Origin: Rouxiella sp. WC2420
Lineage (GTDB): Bacteria > Pseudomonadota > Gammaproteobacteria > Enterobacterales > Enterobacteriaceae
Reading direction: 5' to 3'
DNA length: 64,000 nt
Assembly (NCBI RefSeq): GCF_041200025.1
Contig: NZ_CP165628.1
Coordinates: forward strand, 3,162,001 to 3,226,000
Positions 61,519 through 64,000 of the stretch are shown piece by piece. A model generated the notes under the pieces. That model did not search any database, had not been told where the DNA came from, and saw only the letters and a program-made list of their open reading frames with translations. Each line of letters begins with the position of its first letter. The stretch's first letter is position 1. Position numbers and translations under genes: made by a program.

Positions 61519-62508
61519 TTAAAAAGAAAAGTATCTCTTGCTCATTTCAGCCAGTGTACTAATGGTGCTCGATAGAACTTTCACCATGTTATCGTATATT
61601 GAATTTGCATTACCATAGCGTCCAGTTAAAGATTGAACGGTAGTTTTAATTTGATCTTCCTGGGCGTTAAAACCTGTTAACCATGCTTGATATTCAGTGT
61701 TAGAGAGCTGCGTATCATCAAAGTAATGAATTATATTTTTAAAAATACTAGTTAGCGGATTTAAATCTATCGAAATATAGTAACCTTCATTACTCTTCTT
61801 AACACTGCCTTCCTGAGGCAATCCCATATCTTTAGCCCAACGTTGCGCTTGCTCTTCTGATAGAAAAGTGCCATCTGTAGGATAAAGTTTGCAATCCTCC
61901 TCTGTTTCATATTTAACTAATAATGCTGTAATTTGAGTGTATAACTTTCCGAAATCATACTTTAACTGCCCTTCATCATTAACTGAATGAATATAACCAC
62001 CCATCTTAGAAACTATTTCACTGAACTCTTTATAGAACTGAATATACTTAGCCAGCGCTCCTTCAAAAACATCATAATACTCTGATTTGGTTGTATCAAT
62101 TAAATCACAAATTTGGTCTACAAAAGGTTTATGCTCGATTGGATCCGTAAGCTGGCTTGCACCAGCCTGGATACTTTCTAAATTATACTGTTTAGCGATA
62201 TCTTCAATTTCTGCGTTAAATGCCGAATCATCAAAAGCACCATACTGAGACAATTGAACATTAAAACTAACCAACTCTTGCTTTAACAGATGATTGGAAA
62301 AGCTCGCATGAGATTTATCTTTAGATAAATTAAATTTTTCATAGTTTCTTAAGCAAACTAGTAAACTAGTAACCGAATTACTTACCTCTGAGTCAAACTC
62401 ATCCGTTTCATTACATTTTTTAGTAGAAAGTTGAATATGTTTATTTTTTTTTGAAGAATCTATGTTGGTAGGAATAACATAATTTCGATCAGCAATAATG
62501 ATAGCCAT
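61519..62508 (-). CDS. sctA: Type III secretion needle-tip protein SctA (SipD/IpaD/BipD family)
   Basis: 329 residues. The central coiled-coil and C-terminal domain match the SipD family: FYKEFSEIVSKMGGYIHSV, AQRWAKDMGL, DLNPLTSIFKNIIHYF. The C-terminal helix TTVQSLTGRYGNANSIYDN then VKVLSSTISTL is nearly superposable on SipD/IpaD tails. Tip proteins sit on the needle, sense host contact and assemble the translocon. AAGGAG lies before the ATG. It is 24 bp after sctB in the usual sctE-sctB-sctA order. No signal peptide, as expected for a T3SS substrate. Confidence 0.88.
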   Translation of the reverse strand: MAIIIADRNYVIPTNIDSSKKNKHIQLSTKKCNETDEFDSEVSNSVTSLLVCLRNYEKFNLSKDKSHASFSNHLLKQELVSFNVQLSQYGAFDDSAFNAEIEDIAKQYNLESIQAGASQLTDPIEHKPFVDQICDLIDTTKSEYYDVFEGALAKYIQFYKEFSEIVSKMGGYIHSVNDEGQLKYDFGKLYTQITALLVKYETEEDCKLYPTDGTFLSEEQAQRWAKDMGLPQEGSVKKSNEGYYISIDLNPLTSIFKNIIHYFDDTQLSNTEYQAWLTGFNAQEDQIKTTVQSLTGRYGNANSIYDNMVKVLSSTISTLAEMSKRYFSF

Positions 62509-62532
62509 GAAAAGCTCCTTTATAATTAATGA

Positions 62533-63729
62533 CTAACATTTTCTGGCGATCTCACCAATCGTGGCGTTATGTTTTTCCAAAATGGCAAGAATCTGGTTAA
62601 TAATTTCTAGTGCGCTGCTTTTATAACTACTAGCACGCTCGCGGTTATAATCATTAGTTTTATGATTTACTGAAGAATCTAATTCTGCATTAGCCTGTTT
62701 AGCTCTTTCATTAGCAGTACCAATAGAGAAAGCAGAAGTAGTTGTCGCACCGAAAGCGTGAGATAGTTGACCTAAACTTCGATACCTCTCAAAACTATTA
62801 TTTTGATCGTGATAATCTTTTTTGCTTTCAGGTGGTTCAGGTTCATTTTCAATGATTTGTTTATCATCGTTGTGTGTAGAATCTAGCTCTGCAATTTTTT
62901 TATTTTTATCTGCTTCCAAAGACTCAAACTTAGTCTTTTGGTGGGTTAAATTATCATTATGATCCTGCTCTAACCTTGATAACTCATTCTTTTTATTTTC
63001 AATTTTTGTCTTATTGAAAGATTCATGATCCGACTCTCTATTAGGAATGTTTTTGTTAGCCTTTAAAATGTCCTGTTGGTTAGCTTCAAGTTTAGATAAG
63101 TCATTTTTAAGTTTATCAATCGATGACTGGTTTTGGGAGTTTACTTCATCGAATTTATTTTTAAATCTATCTGACTTTTCCTGGAACGCATCGTTAACTT
63201 TACTCTTATTATCTAAATTCTTGCTGTTGCAAGCCTCTAATGCTTTGTTCTTAGAGTCTTTAGATTTTCGATCAATTGCACTTTGTTTATTTAAGCTTTT
63301 ATTAGCCTTAGCCATTGAAATCGCCATTACTCCTGTTTGGACAATAGCACCAGCAACTTGAGCACCGCAATTCCAATAGCTCTCGTCTCTAATAGCTTTT
63401 GCTTTAACATCGACAGAAGATTTAGCAGCCACCATTGCAACTGAGCTCGCTTTGAAAGCATCTTGATCAAGTTTTTTCAATAAGAATAAAAGAAGCACCA
63501 TAATGGAGCCAGAATCAGCAACTTCTACCTTGGAAGGTGCGTTAAGGTTTGGGAATTCATTCTTGTTAATCGGAAATTTGCTGGTGGCACTTTCAGAGAG
63601 AATGATGCTTACATCTATATTTGTTTTGCTTTTGTATACATTACGATTATCGACATCATTATTAGGTTTGGTTTTATTACCGTCTAAATAATTAACTGAA
63701 TATAATGAACGATTGACAATATCCAACAT
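62533..63729 (-). CDS. sctB: Type III secretion minor translocator SctB (SipC/IpaC family)
   Basis: 398 residues. There is a polar secreted N-terminus and a short hydrophobic segment at about 75-84 (SIMVLLLFLL). The membrane-insertion hydrophobic segment is at 122-140 (GAQVAGAIVQTGVMAISMA). A long charged, Lys/Asn/Glu-rich coiled coil (about 145-300) follows. The C-terminal helical tail ending LEIINQILAILEKHNATIGEIARKC resembles SipC. The middle coiled coil is richer in Asn/Lys than SipC and diverged. It would insert with SctE into the host membrane to form the translocation pore. Very A+T-rich. Confidence 0.8.
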   Translation of the reverse strand: MLDIVNRSLYSVNYLDGNKTKPNNDVDNRNVYKSKTNIDVSIILSESATSKFPINKNEFPNLNAPSKVEVADSGSIMVLLLFLLKKLDQDAFKASSVAMVAAKSSVDVKAKAIRDESYWNCGAQVAGAIVQTGVMAISMAKANKSLNKQSAIDRKSKDSKNKALEACNSKNLDNKSKVNDAFQEKSDRFKNKFDEVNSQNQSSIDKLKNDLSKLEANQQDILKANKNIPNRESDHESFNKTKIENKKNELSRLEQDHNDNLTHQKTKFESLEADKNKKIAELDSTHNDDKQIIENEPEPPESKKDYHDQNNSFERYRSLGQLSHAFGATTTSAFSIGTANERAKQANAELDSSVNHKTNDYNRERASSYKSSALEIINQILAILEKHNATIGEIARKC

Positions 63730-63745
63730 GTTGCTCTCCTTATAC

Positions 63746-64000
63746 TTACATACGCTGTGAATTTAATATAAATGCGTTAGTTAGCTGTTTGTTTGAATTG
63801 ATAGTTGTCATCTGAATAATAATATCAAGACTGGATTTTAATTCAGTGTTAAATACTTCGAATGATTGCTTTATGATTTTGCTTAAAGCTTTAACATCCT
63901 CCATAGCAACTACTATATCGGCCTCTTTAATAGCGACCTCTTTAGTTGCATTAGCTGTTATTATAGTATTACTTACCTCTACTCCAGTATTGGCGAATTC
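63746..64000 (-). CDS. sctE: C-terminus of major translocator SctE (SipB/IpaB family), cut by window edge
   Basis: The minus-strand frame from the window edge runs 84 codons to TAA at 63746-63748, 16 bp before sctB. It reads EFANTGVEVSNTIITANATK at the edge, then DVKALSKIIKQSFEVFNTEL, and ends LTNAFILNSQRM. Helical amphipathic sequence and gene order (immediately before SipC- and SipD-like genes) make it the SipB/IpaB homologue. The tail alone is not diagnostic. Confidence 0.65.
   Translation of the reverse strand, partial: EFANTGVEVSNTIITANATKEVAIKEADIVVAMEDVKALSKIIKQSFEVFNTELKSSLDIIIQMTTINSNKQLTNAFILNSQRM

Overview
The window comes from an enteric gammaproteobacterium (Enterobacterales, probably near Yersiniaceae or Hafniaceae; the genus cannot be fixed from this sequence alone). 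Pointers are a complete astCADBE arginine-degradation operon in the enteric order, an OmpC/OmpF-type porin, an FhuF-type ferric reductase, Fur-like boxes, and a SPI-1/Ysa/Mxi-Spa-class type III secretion translocon. No tRNA, rRNA, CRISPR array, transposase or phage gene was seen. Most of the window has the mixed base composition and tight operon packing typical of enteric chromosomes. The last 4 kb are strikingly A+T-rich and look horizontally acquired.

Layout. 1-4826 (-): a polar amino-acid-type ABC transporter (binding protein, ATPase, partial permease) with a KstD-like flavoprotein and an SDR that lacks the usual catalytic tyrosine. 5200-14181 (+): a divergent FadR-type GntR regulator, a five-gene Opp/Dpp peptide-type ABC transporter, a cytoplasmic gamma-glutamyltransferase-like enzyme and a DapA/NanA-like lyase. 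The two halves share a promoter region with a palindrome and repeated CAAATTGG motifs, so they probably form one regulon for import and breakdown of an unidentified gamma-glutamyl or amide-linked compound. 14357-18332: FhuF, a small unknown protein, an MHS-family transporter and a GldA/YbdH-like dehydrogenase. 18469-19998: a short intimin/invasin-type inverse autotransporter. 20511-24295: the three-subunit periplasmic gluconate 2-dehydrogenase (Tat-exported small subunit, GMC flavoprotein, triheme cytochrome c).

24531-38911 (-) is catabolic. A LysR regulator and a DUF4160/DUF2442 pair are followed by a D-amino-acid peptide operon: DgcN (DUF1611), DgcA (epimerase), a fused double ATPase, binding protein, two permeases, a P1 peptidase and an M55 D-aminopeptidase. 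It looks built to import small peptides containing D-residues (muropeptide-like), hydrolyse them and convert D-glutamate to L-glutamate. Next come the D-threonate/erythronate kinase DtnK, PdxA2 and a DeoR regulator. 39341-44417 holds the porin, an ester-cyclase-like protein with a divergent LysR regulator, and an ABC exporter behind tandem Fur-like boxes. 44887-51517 (+) is a second candidate scavenging system: a carbon-nitrogen hydrolase, an SsuABC/TauABC-type importer, an AtzG-like small subunit and two amidase-signature enzymes, suggesting uptake and stepwise hydrolysis of an amide or ureide nitrogen source.

51541-53864 holds a ClC chloride channel with CBS domains behind a long inverted repeat, and a GntR/UTRA remnant. 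53886-60071 (-) is astCADBE. 60988-64000 is the edge of a type III secretion island: a HilA-like winged-helix regulator (+) converging on an operon (-) for an SctE (SipB/IpaB) C-terminus, SctB (SipC/IpaC) and the needle-tip protein SctA (SipD/IpaD).
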